Origin: Azospirillum melinis
GTDB lineage: Bacteria; Pseudomonadota; Alphaproteobacteria; Azospirillales; Azospirillaceae
DNA length: 34,549 bases
Direction: 5' to 3'
NCBI RefSeq assembly: GCF_013340935.1
Contig: NZ_WHOS01000074.1
Coordinates: 1-34,549 of the forward strand
The notes under the pieces are model-generated. The model was not told where the DNA came from. It saw nothing but the letters and a program-made list of their open reading frames with translations, and ran no database searches. This document shows positions 1-7,815 of this stretch, in pieces. The position numbers and the translations under genes are program-made. Every line of letters begins with the position of its first letter. Position 1 is the first letter of the stretch.

Positions 1-122
1 TATGTTTGGACGCCTCAAGGACTTCCGGCGCATTGCCACCCGCTATGACCGCTCCGCCACCAACTTCATGGCCGCCGTCCACATCGCCGCAACCGTCGCC
101 TACTGGTTATGAGTCCGGACCC
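1..122 (+). mobile_element. Right end of an IS5-family (IS427-like) insertion sequence
   Basis: The window opens inside an insertion sequence. The transposase tail ends at 112. The sequence GGACCC at 117-122 is a plausible outer end of the right inverted repeat, because many IS5-family ends start GGGTC on the other strand. It is followed by TAA, compatible with the short YTAR-type target of the IS427 group. The left end lies outside the window, so neither the inverted-repeat pair nor the target duplication can be checked here. Confidence 0.6.
2..112 (+). CDS. IS5-family transposase, C-terminal fragment (5' end outside window)
   Basis: The reading frame that is open from the left edge encodes 36 residues ending AATVAYWL and a TGA stop. 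The order FRRIATRYDRSA...F.AAVHIAATV..WL is the characteristic C-terminus of IS5-family DDE transposases. The family pattern is R-x-A-T-R-Y-D, a short gap, F-x-A-x-x, then a hydrophobic tail ending W-L. The catalytic residues lie upstream of the window, so intactness cannot be judged. The gene ends about 60 bp before the next CDS. Confidence 0.75.
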   Translation: MFGRLKDFRRIATRYDRSATNFMAAVHIAATVAYWL

Positions 123-172
123 TAAGGCATGCTTGACTGCACCAACCGAATCCAGCCCGGACCGTCCTTCCC

Positions 173-1132
173 ATGCGCGTTCTCCTGACCGGCGCCACCG
201 GCTTCGTCGGCCGCCACACCATCCCGCTTCTGGCCGCCCACGGGCACACGGTGCGTGCCGCCCTGCGCAACCCGCAGGATGGGCCATGGGAGCCGGCGGT
301 GGTGGAACCGGCGGTGGTCGGCGACATCGGCTCCGGCACCGACTGGACCGCGGCGCTGGTCGGCATCGACGCGGTGATCCACATGGCGGCCCGCGTCCAT
401 GTGATGCGCGACAAGGCCACCGACCCGCTGGCGGAGTTCCGCCGCGTCAACACGGCCGGCACGATCCGGCTGGCGGCGCAGGCGGCCACCGCCGGGGTCA
501 AGCGCTTCGTCTTCCTCAGCAGCATCAAGGCGATGGTGGATGAAAGCCGGCCCGCCCCGCTGGACGAGGCGACGGCACCCGATCCCCACAGCCCCTATGG
601 CATCTCGAAGCTGGAGGCGGAACGCGGGCTGGCGGCGATCTCCGCCCGCACCGGCATGGAGGTGGTGGTGATCCGGCCGCCGCTGGTCTATGGCCCCGGT
701 GCGGCCGGCAACATGCGGGCCCTGGTCAAGCTGGTGGCGACCGGCCTGCCGCTGCCGCTCGGCGGCATCCACAACCGGCGCAGCCTGATCTATGTCGGCA
801 ACCTCGCCGACGCGGTGGTGACGGTGCTGGAACATCCCGACGCCGCCGGCCGGACCTTCCTGGTCCAGGATGGAGAGCCGGTTTCGACCGCCGAACTGGT
901 GCGCACTATTGCCGAAGCGCTCGGCCGGCCGGCACGGCTGGTCCCGGTGCCGCGCGGGCTGATGGCGCTGGGGGCGGCGCTGACCGGCACCCGGGCGGTG
1001 TTCGACCGGCTGGCCGGCACGCTGACGGTGGATGACGGCCCCATCCGCAAAAGGCTCGGCTGGCGCCCGCCCCATGACCTTGCGTCCGGGTTGCGCGCCA
1101 CCGCGGAATGGTTCAAAGCTTCCCGCGGCTGA
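173..1132 (+). CDS. NAD-dependent epimerase/dehydratase (extended SDR, UDP-glucose 4-epimerase-like)
   Basis: A 319-aa extended short-chain dehydrogenase/reductase that probably epimerises or reduces a nucleotide sugar in the cytoplasm. The N-terminus carries the Rossmann dinucleotide signature TGATGFVG (residues 7-14). The active-site pair is Tyr142-x3-Lys146 (SPYGISK), with an upstream Ser in LSSIK near residue 117. RPPLVYGPG is the usual substrate-side motif. The neighbour 78 bp downstream is a CapD-type dehydratase on the same strand, which points to O-antigen or capsule sugar synthesis. In many genomes this subfamily sits beside an undecaprenyl-phosphate sugar transferase; here an IS lies immediately upstream, so such a partner may have been displaced. 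No strong ribosome binding site precedes the ATG. The exact substrate cannot be read from sequence. Confidence 0.85.
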   Translation: MRVLLTGATGFVGRHTIPLLAAHGHTVRAALRNPQDGPWEPAVVEPAVVGDIGSGTDWTAALVGIDAVIHMAARVHVMRDKATDPLAEFRRVNTAGTIRLAAQAATAGVKRFVFLSSIKAMVDESRPAPLDEATAPDPHSPYGISKLEAERGLAAISARTGMEVVVIRPPLVYGPGAAGNMRALVKLVATGLPLPLGGIHNRRSLIYVGNLADAVVTVLEHPDAAGRTFLVQDGEPVSTAELVRTIAEALGRPARLVPVPRGLMALGAALTGTRAVFDRLAGTLTVDDGPIRKRLGWRPPHDLASGLRATAEWFKASRG

Positions 1133-1209
1133 TTTCCGGGCTGGAACAGCCATGGCCGGCTCCAGTCCGCCGGTTTCCACGGCCGAACGAATGAACAAGG
1201 TTTAGCGGC

Positions 1210-3144
1210 ATGCGCATCCCGTCCGCACGGGCCTCCCTGGTTTTCCTGCACGATCTGGTGATGACCGGGGTCGCGCTGGTCGTCGCGCTGTATCTGCGGG
1301 TGGGCGGTTCCGCCTTCGGCCTGTATTTCGACGCCCTGACCATCGCGCTGCCGGTGCTAGTCGGCGTTTCGGCCGCGGTTTTCCTGCTGTTCGGGCTGTA
1401 CCGCGGCATCTGGCGCTACGCCTCCATTCCCGATCTGATGCAGGTGGTGCGCGCCGTCACGGTGGCGGTCCTGTGCTTCGTGCTGGCGATGTTCCTGCTG
1501 ACGCGAGCCGAACTGCTGCCGCGCTCGCTGCCGCCGATCCTGTGGCTGGTGCAGATGCTTCTGCTCGGCGGGCCGCGCTTCGCCTACCGCTTCATGAAAG
1601 ACCGCCGCTTCAGCTGGGCCGAGGCGGTGGAGGGCGTGCCGCGCATTCCCGTGCTGCTGCTGGGCGTCGGTGACGCGACGGAGCTGTTCATCCGCTCGCT
1701 CGACCAGCCGGGCCAGTCGGCCTACCGCGTGGTCGGCATTCTCGACGACAAGGGCCGGCGCGTCGGCCATGCGGTGCGCGGCGTGCCGGTGCTGGGCGGT
1801 CCCGACGACCTGGAACAGGTGGTCCAGACGCTGGAGCGCAAGCACGAGCGGCCGCAGCGGCTGATCGTCACCAAGGGCAATGCCGAGTTGAAGGGGTCGA
1901 CCCTGCGCAGCCTGCTCGACCGGGCGGAGGCGCTGGGGCTGGTCCTGTCGCGCCTGCCCAGCCTGACCGAGTTCAAGTCGGCGCTCGGCGAAGGCAAGGG
2001 CATCGAGGTGCGACCCATCGCGCTGGAAGACCTGCTGGGCCGGCCGCAGGCGGTGCTGGACCGCGGCGCCATTTCCGGACTGGTCGGCGGGCGGCGGGTG
2101 ATCGTCACCGGCGCCGGCGGCACCATCGGCAGCGAACTGGTCCGCCAGATCGCCGCACTGGGACCGGAACGGCTGATCCTGCTCGATGCCGGGGAGTTCA
2201 ACCTCTACAGCATCGAGATGGAGGTGCGGGAGAAGTTCCCCGACCTCGACCCGCGTCCGGTGATCGCCGACGTGCGCGACCGCGACCGCATCATGCGTCT
2301 ATTCCATGAGGAGCGCCCTGCCCTGGTCTTCCACGCCGCGGCGCTGAAGCATGTGCCGCTGGTGGAGGCCAACCCGTGCGAGGGCACGCTGACCAACGTC
2401 GTCGGCACCCGCAACGTGGCCGATGCGGCCCGCGCCGCCGGCTGCCTCGCCATGGTGCTGATCTCCACCGACAAGGCGATCCGCCCGACCAGCGTGATGG
2501 GGGCGGCCAAGCGCTTCGCCGAGACCTATTGCCAGGCGCTGGACGTGCTGCCGCCGCGCGACGGCACGGAACACGCCACCCGCTACATGACCGTGCGCTT
2601 CGGCAATGTGCTGGGCTCGTCGGGCTCGGTGGTGCCTCTGTTCACCCGCCAGTTGGCCAAGGGCGGCCCGCTGACCGTCACCCATCCCGACATGCGCCGC
2701 TATTTCATGACGGTGCGCGAAGCGGTGGAACTTGTGCTGCAGGCCTCAGCCCACGGCGCCACCCGGGCGGAGGATCGCGGCAAGATCCTGGTGCTGGACA
2801 TGGGCGAGCCGGTGAAGATCGCCGATCTTGCCCGCCAGATGATCCGGCTGGCCGGCTACCGCCCCGGCGTGGACATCGAGATCGCCTATACCGGCCTGCG
2901 TCCCGGCGAGAAGCTGTTCGAGGAAATCCTGACCGCCGCGGAGGCGCCGAGCCGCACCGAGGCCGACGGCGTCTTCCTCGCCTCCCCCCGGTTGATCGAC
3001 TATGCGCTGATCAACCGCGCCGTGGGCGAGTTGGAGGCGGCTGCGCGGGCCGGCGATGGCGAGCGTGTTCTCTCGATCCTCGGCACCGTCGTGCCCGATT
3101 TCCGCGCCGAAGCGGTGCTTCCGCCGGCCGCGACGCAGGCCTGA
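1210..3144 (+). CDS. Polysaccharide biosynthesis protein, CapD/FlaA1/PglF-type UDP-sugar 4,6-dehydratase
   Basis: A 644-aa membrane-anchored nucleotide-sugar dehydratase. The first ~130 residues contain about four hydrophobic helices. A Rossmann-like CoA-binding segment follows around residues 145-180 (LLLGVGDATELFIRSL). The catalytic SDR domain starts near residue 298 with VTGAGGTIGSE. The usual SDR Tyr is replaced by Met430 in MGAAK (Lys434), as is typical for the FlaA1/PglF/CapD/WbpM group. STDKA precedes it and LRPGEKLFEE follows. The likely reaction is C4,C6-dehydration, sometimes with C5 inversion, of UDP-GlcNAc as the first step to a deoxy-amino sugar for LPS, capsule or glycoprotein. 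AAGG at 1197-1200 serves as ribosome binding site. It is probably co-transcribed with the upstream epimerase. Confidence 0.92.
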   Translation: MRIPSARASLVFLHDLVMTGVALVVALYLRVGGSAFGLYFDALTIALPVLVGVSAAVFLLFGLYRGIWRYASIPDLMQVVRAVTVAVLCFVLAMFLLTRAELLPRSLPPILWLVQMLLLGGPRFAYRFMKDRRFSWAEAVEGVPRIPVLLLGVGDATELFIRSLDQPGQSAYRVVGILDDKGRRVGHAVRGVPVLGGPDDLEQVVQTLERKHERPQRLIVTKGNAELKGSTLRSLLDRAEALGLVLSRLPSLTEFKSALGEGKGIEVRPIALEDLLGRPQAVLDRGAISGLVGGRRVIVTGAGGTIGSELVRQIAALGPERLILLDAGEFNLYSIEMEVREKFPDLDPRPVIADVRDRDRIMRLFHEERPALVFHAAALKHVPLVEANPCEGTLTNVVGTRNVADAARAAGCLAMVLISTDKAIRPTSVMGAAKRFAETYCQALDVLPPRDGTEHATRYMTVRFGNVLGSSGSVVPLFTRQLAKGGPLTVTHPDMRRYFMTVREAVELVLQASAHGATRAEDRGKILVLDMGEPVKIADLARQMIRLAGYRPGVDIEIAYTGLRPGEKLFEEILTAAEAPSRTEADGVFLASPRLIDYALINRAVGELEAAARAGDGERVLSILGTVVPDFRAEAVLPPAATQA

Positions 3145-3200
3145 TCCGGGCAGCCGTTCCGGGCGCGAAAAAAAGTAAGGGACAAGGTGATTTTAAGCGC

Positions 3201-3229
3201 TTGCATCCCCAAAAGGCCTGTGGCATAAC
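3201..3229 (+). promoter_or_regulatory. Candidate sigma-70 promoter for the tRNA-Thr pair
   Basis: TTGCAT at 3201-3206, a 17-bp spacer, then CATAAC at 3224-3229. It lies about 75 bp before the first tRNA in an otherwise gene-free spacer. The -35 match is partial (the CTTGC core often seen in alphaproteobacteria), so this is a moderate call. Confidence 0.4.
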
Positions 3230-3305
3230 CCGCGCCACTTCGGGGGGCGGTCAAGCCTGAACGCCTCACCCGGACGCATCGCCCCAGCGATGATCGGTTA
3301 TCGGG

Positions 3306-3380
<75 letters not shown>

Positions 3381-3416
3381 TTCCTCCGATCTTCTTATAA
3401 GGCGCCTGCATCTGGC

Positions 3417-3491
<75 letters not shown>

Positions 3492-3627
3492 TTCCCTCTT
3501 TTAAAAACTCTCCCTTAAAAATCAGCGCATCGCTTCCTTGACCTTGCCGCCGAAAGGCCGCAAGAAATCCGCGCAAATAGACGCTACGTCATTTATCGGC
3601 GCGGGTTCGTTTCGGGAGGATGTCACC

Positions 3628-4707
3628 ATGGCCGGCAACAGCTTCGGCACGCTTTTCCGCTTCACCACCTGGGGCGAGAGCCACGGCCCGGCCATCGGCG
3701 TCGTCGTGGACGGCTGCCCGTCGCTGCTCGACCTCGTGGCGGAAACGGACATCCAGCCCTGGATGGACAAGCGCCGGCCCGGCCAGTCGCGCTACACGAC
3801 CCAGCGCCAGGAACCCGATCAGGTGAGGATCCTGTCAGGCGTTTTCGAAGGCAAGACGACCGGCACGCCCATCTCGCTGCTGATCGAGAACACCGACCAA
3901 CGTTCCAAGGACTACAGCGACATCGCCGGCAAATTCCGCCCCGGCCATGCCGACTACACCTACTGGCAGAAATACGGCATCCGCGATTACCGCGGCGGCG
4001 GCCGCTCCTCGGCGCGGGAAACCGCCTGCCGGGTCGCCGCCGGCGCGGTGGCGCGCAAGGTGCTGGGGTCCGCCATCCAGGTGCGCGGTGCGCTGGTGCA
4101 GGTCGGCCCGCACAAGATCGACCGCAGCCGCTGGGACTGGGCGGAGATCGACAACAACCCCTTCTTCTGCCCCGACCCGGTCGCCGCCACCCAATGGGCC
4201 GAGTATCTCGACGGCATCCGCAAGAGCGGCTCGTCGGTCGGCGCGGTGGTCGAACTGGTGGCCTCCGGCGTGCCGGTGGGACTGGGCGACCCGCTCTATG
4301 ACAAGCTCGACAGCGACCTCGCCTGCGCGATGATGACGATCAACGCGGTCAAGGGCGTCGAGATCGGCAACGGCTTCGCCGCCGCCGAACTGACCGGCGA
4401 GGACAACGCCGACCAGATGCGCATGGGGCCGGACGGCCAGCCGCAGTTCCTGACCAACAATGCCGGCGGCATCCTGGGCGGCATCTCCACCGGGCAGGAC
4501 ATCGTCGTCCGCTTCGCGGTGAAGCCGACCAGCTCGATCCTGACGCCGCGCCAGACGGTGGACACCGCCGGCAACGACACCGACATCCTGACCAAGGGCC
4601 GTCACGACCCCTGCGTCGGCATCCGCGCCGTGCCGGTGGGCGAGGCGATGATGGCCTGCGTCCTGGCCGACCATCTGCTGCGTCGGCGGGCGGAACGGCG
4701 GGAGTGA
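3628..4707 (+). CDS. aroC: Chorismate synthase
   Basis: A 359-aa enzyme that makes chorismate from 5-enolpyruvylshikimate-3-phosphate, the last common step of aromatic amino acid synthesis, using reduced FMN. The N-terminus FGTLFRFTTWGESHGPA is the family signature 1. GGGRSSARETACRVAAGA in the middle is the FMN/phosphate-binding signature, and NDTDILTKGRHDPCVGIRAVP near the end is signature 3. Length matches the family. I chose the ATG at 3628, not an in-frame ATG at 3538, because GGGAGGA at 3614-3620 sits seven bases before it and homology begins there. The next gene starts 7 bp after the stop. Confidence 0.97.
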   Translation: MAGNSFGTLFRFTTWGESHGPAIGVVVDGCPSLLDLVAETDIQPWMDKRRPGQSRYTTQRQEPDQVRILSGVFEGKTTGTPISLLIENTDQRSKDYSDIAGKFRPGHADYTYWQKYGIRDYRGGGRSSARETACRVAAGAVARKVLGSAIQVRGALVQVGPHKIDRSRWDWAEIDNNPFFCPDPVAATQWAEYLDGIRKSGSSVGAVVELVASGVPVGLGDPLYDKLDSDLACAMMTINAVKGVEIGNGFAAAELTGEDNADQMRMGPDGQPQFLTNNAGGILGGISTGQDIVVRFAVKPTSSILTPRQTVDTAGNDTDILTKGRHDPCVGIRAVPVGEAMMACVLADHLLRRRAERRE

Positions 4708-4714
4708 CCGCCCG

Positions 4715-5320
4715 ATGCCCGGCCAGATGCCCAGACGCCGCCACGGACAGCGCCTGATCCCAGCCCTGGCGATGCTGGCCGCCATCGCCTTTGCCGCCAT
4801 TGCTGCCGCTCCGGCGGCAATGGCGGACGACAAGCCGTTCCGGGAGTTCGACGAAAGCTTCAAGAGCTGGAAGCTCTACTGCCAGCTCTGGTCCGGCACA
4901 CGGCAGGTCGAATGCGAGCTGTCCGCCCGCGGCGTCAACGACCGCACCGCCCGGCTGATCTGGCTGCGCTCGACCGAGCGCTGGCGCGAGGGGCTGCGCT
5001 TCCGCGTTTCCCCCGAATCGCTGGATTTGGACAGGCTGGTCCGCGTCTGGGCCGATCGGGCGGTGTTCAAGCCCGATTCCCCCTGCAAGCCCTTCCGCTT
5101 CGAAACCAACACCTGCGCGATGACCGATCCCGACCTGAACCGCCGCATGGTGGAGAAGATCGCCCCGGCACCGGAGGTTTCCATCGTCGGCCAGTCGCCG
5201 GCCGGAGAGAAGACGGAGGTCCGCTTCCCGCTGGCCGGCTTCCGCGAGGCGCTGGAGCGCAGCGACGCCATCCGGGCGATGGTCGGCCGCAGCTGGGCGA
5301 CGGCCCCTGGTGCTGAGTGA
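4715..5320 (+). CDS. Secreted protein, probable invasion-associated locus B (IalB) family
   Basis: A 201-aa exported protein. A positively charged start (PRRRHGQR) leads into a hydrophobic stretch rich in Ala/Leu to about residue 35, ending in a good signal-peptidase I site AMA|DD. The mature part opens with F-x-S-W-K-L-Y-C...V-E-C-E-L. This resembles the W-x-x-x-C...C-x-L pattern of IalB-like periplasmic proteins. Four cysteines in the mature part could form two disulfides. The ATG lies 7 bp after aroC, and GGGAG overlapping the aroC stop may serve as its ribosome binding site, so it is probably co-transcribed with aroC. Export is well supported; the family is recognised from pattern only and no function should be inferred. 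Confidence 0.65.
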   Translation: MPGQMPRRRHGQRLIPALAMLAAIAFAAIAAAPAAMADDKPFREFDESFKSWKLYCQLWSGTRQVECELSARGVNDRTARLIWLRSTERWREGLRFRVSPESLDLDRLVRVWADRAVFKPDSPCKPFRFETNTCAMTDPDLNRRMVEKIAPAPEVSIVGQSPAGEKTEVRFPLAGFREALERSDAIRAMVGRSWATAPGAE

Positions 5321-5384
5321 AAGCGGCGTGGACTGATCCCTATATAGCCATACCAGCGACAAGAACCGACGGATCCCCCGCCCA

Positions 5385-7535
5385 GTGACCGACAGCCATT
5401 TCCCCAGCAAGGACGCCATCCTCGCCTTCATCCGGTCCAGCACCACGCCCATCGGCAAGCGCGAGATCGCCCGCGCCTTCAAACTGTCCGGATCGGCCGA
5501 CCGGGAGACGCTGAAGGATCTGCTGCGGGAGCTGGAGGCGGACGGTACGGTGGAGCGCGGGCGCAACAAGCGCATGGCCCCGCCCCAGGCCCTGCCCGCC
5601 GTTGCCGTGCTGCTGGTCACCGGCGTCGATGCGGACGGCGAGCTTTCCGCCCGGCCGCTGACCTGGACCGGCGAGGGCAACCCGCCGCGCATCTTCCTGC
5701 TGCCGGAGAAGAAGTCGCGGGGAGAGGACAAGCCGCTGGCGGTCGGCGACACGCTGCTGGCGAAGCTTGCCCGCATCAACGACCGTCTTTATGAGGCGCG
5801 CGTCATCCGCCGCATCGACGGCGAGCGCGAGGGCCGCATCCTCGGAGTCTACCGGCCGAGCGCCGATGGCGGGCGCATCCACCCGACCGACCGCCGCCAC
5901 AAGACTGAATTCCTGGTGCTGCCGCCCAACCGCGGCGATGCCGAGCCGGGCGACCTCGTCTTCGCCGACATCCTGCCGGCCGGGCGCGCCGGCCAGCCGC
6001 AGGCCCGCGTGGTCGAGCGGCTGGGCTCCACCGACGAGCCGCGCGCCTTCAGCCTGATCGCCATCCATGCCCACGGCATCCCCACCGTCTTTCCGCACGC
6101 AGCCTTGCGCGAGGCGGAACTGGCGGCGGTCCCCGCACTAATGCAGCGGGAGGATCTGCGCGACATCCCGCTGGTGACCATCGACGGCGTCGATGCCCGC
6201 GACTTCGACGATGCCGTGTGGGCGGAGGCCGACGGCGATCCGGAGAATCCGGACGGCTGGCACCTGATCGTCGCCATCGCCGACGTCTCCTATTACGTGC
6301 GCCCTGGATCGGCGCTTGACCGCACCGCCTACGAGCGCGGCAACTCCGTCTATTTCCCCGACCGCGTCGTGCCGATGCTGCCGGAGGCACTGTCGAACGG
6401 GCTGTGTTCGCTGCGGCCGGGGGAGGACCGCGCCTGTCTGGCCTTCCACCTGTGGATCGACCGCAACGGTGTGCTGATCCGCCATCGTCTGGTGCGCGGG
6501 CTGATGCGGTCGGCGGCGCGGCTGACCTATGAGCAGGTGCAGGACTGCCACGATGGCCGGACGGACGAGGTGACGGGGCCACTCGCCGACAGCGTGATCG
6601 CCCCGCTGTTCGGCGCCTATGCCCGGCTTGCCGCCGCCCGTGCCAAGCGCGGCACACTGGAGTTGGACCTGCCCGAGCGCCGCGTCCACATCGACGAACG
6701 CGGTCGGGTCGCCGAGATCGCCAGACGCGAGCGCCACGACAGCCATAGACTGATCGAGGAGTTCATGATCGCCGCCAACGTCGCGGCGGCGGAGGTGCTG
6801 GAGCGGCGCACCATGCCCGGTCTCTTCCGCGTCCACGACCGGCCCTCGATGGAGAAGATGGAGGCGTTGCGCGGCTTTCTGGCCGGGATCGGCCACCCGC
6901 TGACCAAGAGCGCCGACCTGACGCCCGACCACTTCACCCGCATCCTGCGTAAGGTGGAGGGGACATCGCACGCTTCGCTGGTCAGCGAGGTGGTCCTGCG
7001 CGCCCAGGCCCAGGCCGCCTACAGCCCGGACAACATCGGCCATTTCGGGCTGGCGCTGCACCGCTACGCCCATTTCACCTCGCCGATCCGCCGCTATGCC
7101 GACCTGATCGTCCACCGCGCCCTGATCCGCACGCTGGGGCTGGGCGTCGGCGGGCTGGACGACGAGACGCTGGGCCGGCTGGAGGAGATCGGGGACCATC
7201 TGTCCGGCACCGAACGCCGCGCCGCCACCGCCGAACGCGACGCGGTGGACCGCTACACCGCCGCCTTCCTGGCCGACCGCATCGGGGAACGTTTCAGCGG
7301 CCGAATCTCCGGCGTCAGCCGCTTCGGGCTGTTCGTGCGGCTGGACGAGAGCGGCGCCGACGGGCTGGTTCCGGCCAGCAGCCTGCCCGACGACCGCTAC
7401 GACCATGACGAGGCCGCGCACGCCCTGGTGGGACAGCGTACGGGGCGAACGTACCGCCTCGGCAGCCCGGTCAAGGTGGTGCTGGTGGAGGCCGATCCGG
7501 TCAGCGGCAGTACGCTTTTCCGGCTGGCCAACTGA
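5385..7535 (+). CDS. rnr: Ribonuclease R (3'-5' exoribonuclease)
   Basis: A 716-aa RNase II/RNB-family exoribonuclease that degrades structured RNA processively and acts in mRNA and rRNA quality control. An N-terminal winged-helix segment (residues ~1-65, PIGKREIARAFKL) is followed by cold-shock/OB-like regions. The RNB catalytic domain contains DARDFDDAV near residue 270, with the metal-binding Asp residues, and RYAHFTSPIRRYADLIVHR near residue 560. A C-terminal S1 domain spans about 630-700 (GRISGVSRFGLFVRLDESGADGL). Length and order fit RNase R better than the shorter RNase II. The start is a GTG at 5385; the ribosome binding site is weak. rnr and rpmG lie near each other in many alphaproteobacteria. 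Confidence 0.95.
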   Translation: MTDSHFPSKDAILAFIRSSTTPIGKREIARAFKLSGSADRETLKDLLRELEADGTVERGRNKRMAPPQALPAVAVLLVTGVDADGELSARPLTWTGEGNPPRIFLLPEKKSRGEDKPLAVGDTLLAKLARINDRLYEARVIRRIDGEREGRILGVYRPSADGGRIHPTDRRHKTEFLVLPPNRGDAEPGDLVFADILPAGRAGQPQARVVERLGSTDEPRAFSLIAIHAHGIPTVFPHAALREAELAAVPALMQREDLRDIPLVTIDGVDARDFDDAVWAEADGDPENPDGWHLIVAIADVSYYVRPGSALDRTAYERGNSVYFPDRVVPMLPEALSNGLCSLRPGEDRACLAFHLWIDRNGVLIRHRLVRGLMRSAARLTYEQVQDCHDGRTDEVTGPLADSVIAPLFGAYARLAAARAKRGTLELDLPERRVHIDERGRVAEIARRERHDSHRLIEEFMIAANVAAAEVLERRTMPGLFRVHDRPSMEKMEALRGFLAGIGHPLTKSADLTPDHFTRILRKVEGTSHASLVSEVVLRAQAQAAYSPDNIGHFGLALHRYAHFTSPIRRYADLIVHRALIRTLGLGVGGLDDETLGRLEEIGDHLSGTERRAATAERDAVDRYTAAFLADRIGERFSGRISGVSRFGLFVRLDESGADGLVPASSLPDDRYDHDEAAHALVGQRTGRTYRLGSPVKVVLVEADPVSGSTLFRLAN

Positions 7536-7815
7536 GGCCTGACGGAAGGGTCACCCCAGACCCGTTGCAGAATGGCAACGCTTGGGCCAGGAGGCCGGCC
7601 GGAAGGCGACTCGTGGGCAGGTCACGGTTTCAGGGTACCGGCGCCATACAAGCGTGGCCTTGGCGACACAGGGTTGGACATTCCGCAACATTGTGGTGCG
7701 GCCCGCAATTTTGTCCCGCCCGCCCTCCTGAACGAAGGTGTATCTATCACCCATCCGGGATCGGGAACATCCTCCTCCGGTCCGGCTGCAGGAAAGGGAG
7801 GCCGCGGTTCGCCCC

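Noticed and set aside
122..1198. Long minus-strand frame (358 codons) opposite the epimerase
   Set aside because: Antisense shadow of a clear SDR gene in GC-rich DNA; composition is His/Arg/Gly-rich with no domain.
4349..5779. 476-codon minus-strand frame spanning aroC, the IalB-like gene and rnr
   Set aside because: Crosses three well-supported plus-strand genes and has low-complexity composition; GC-skewed third-position shadow.
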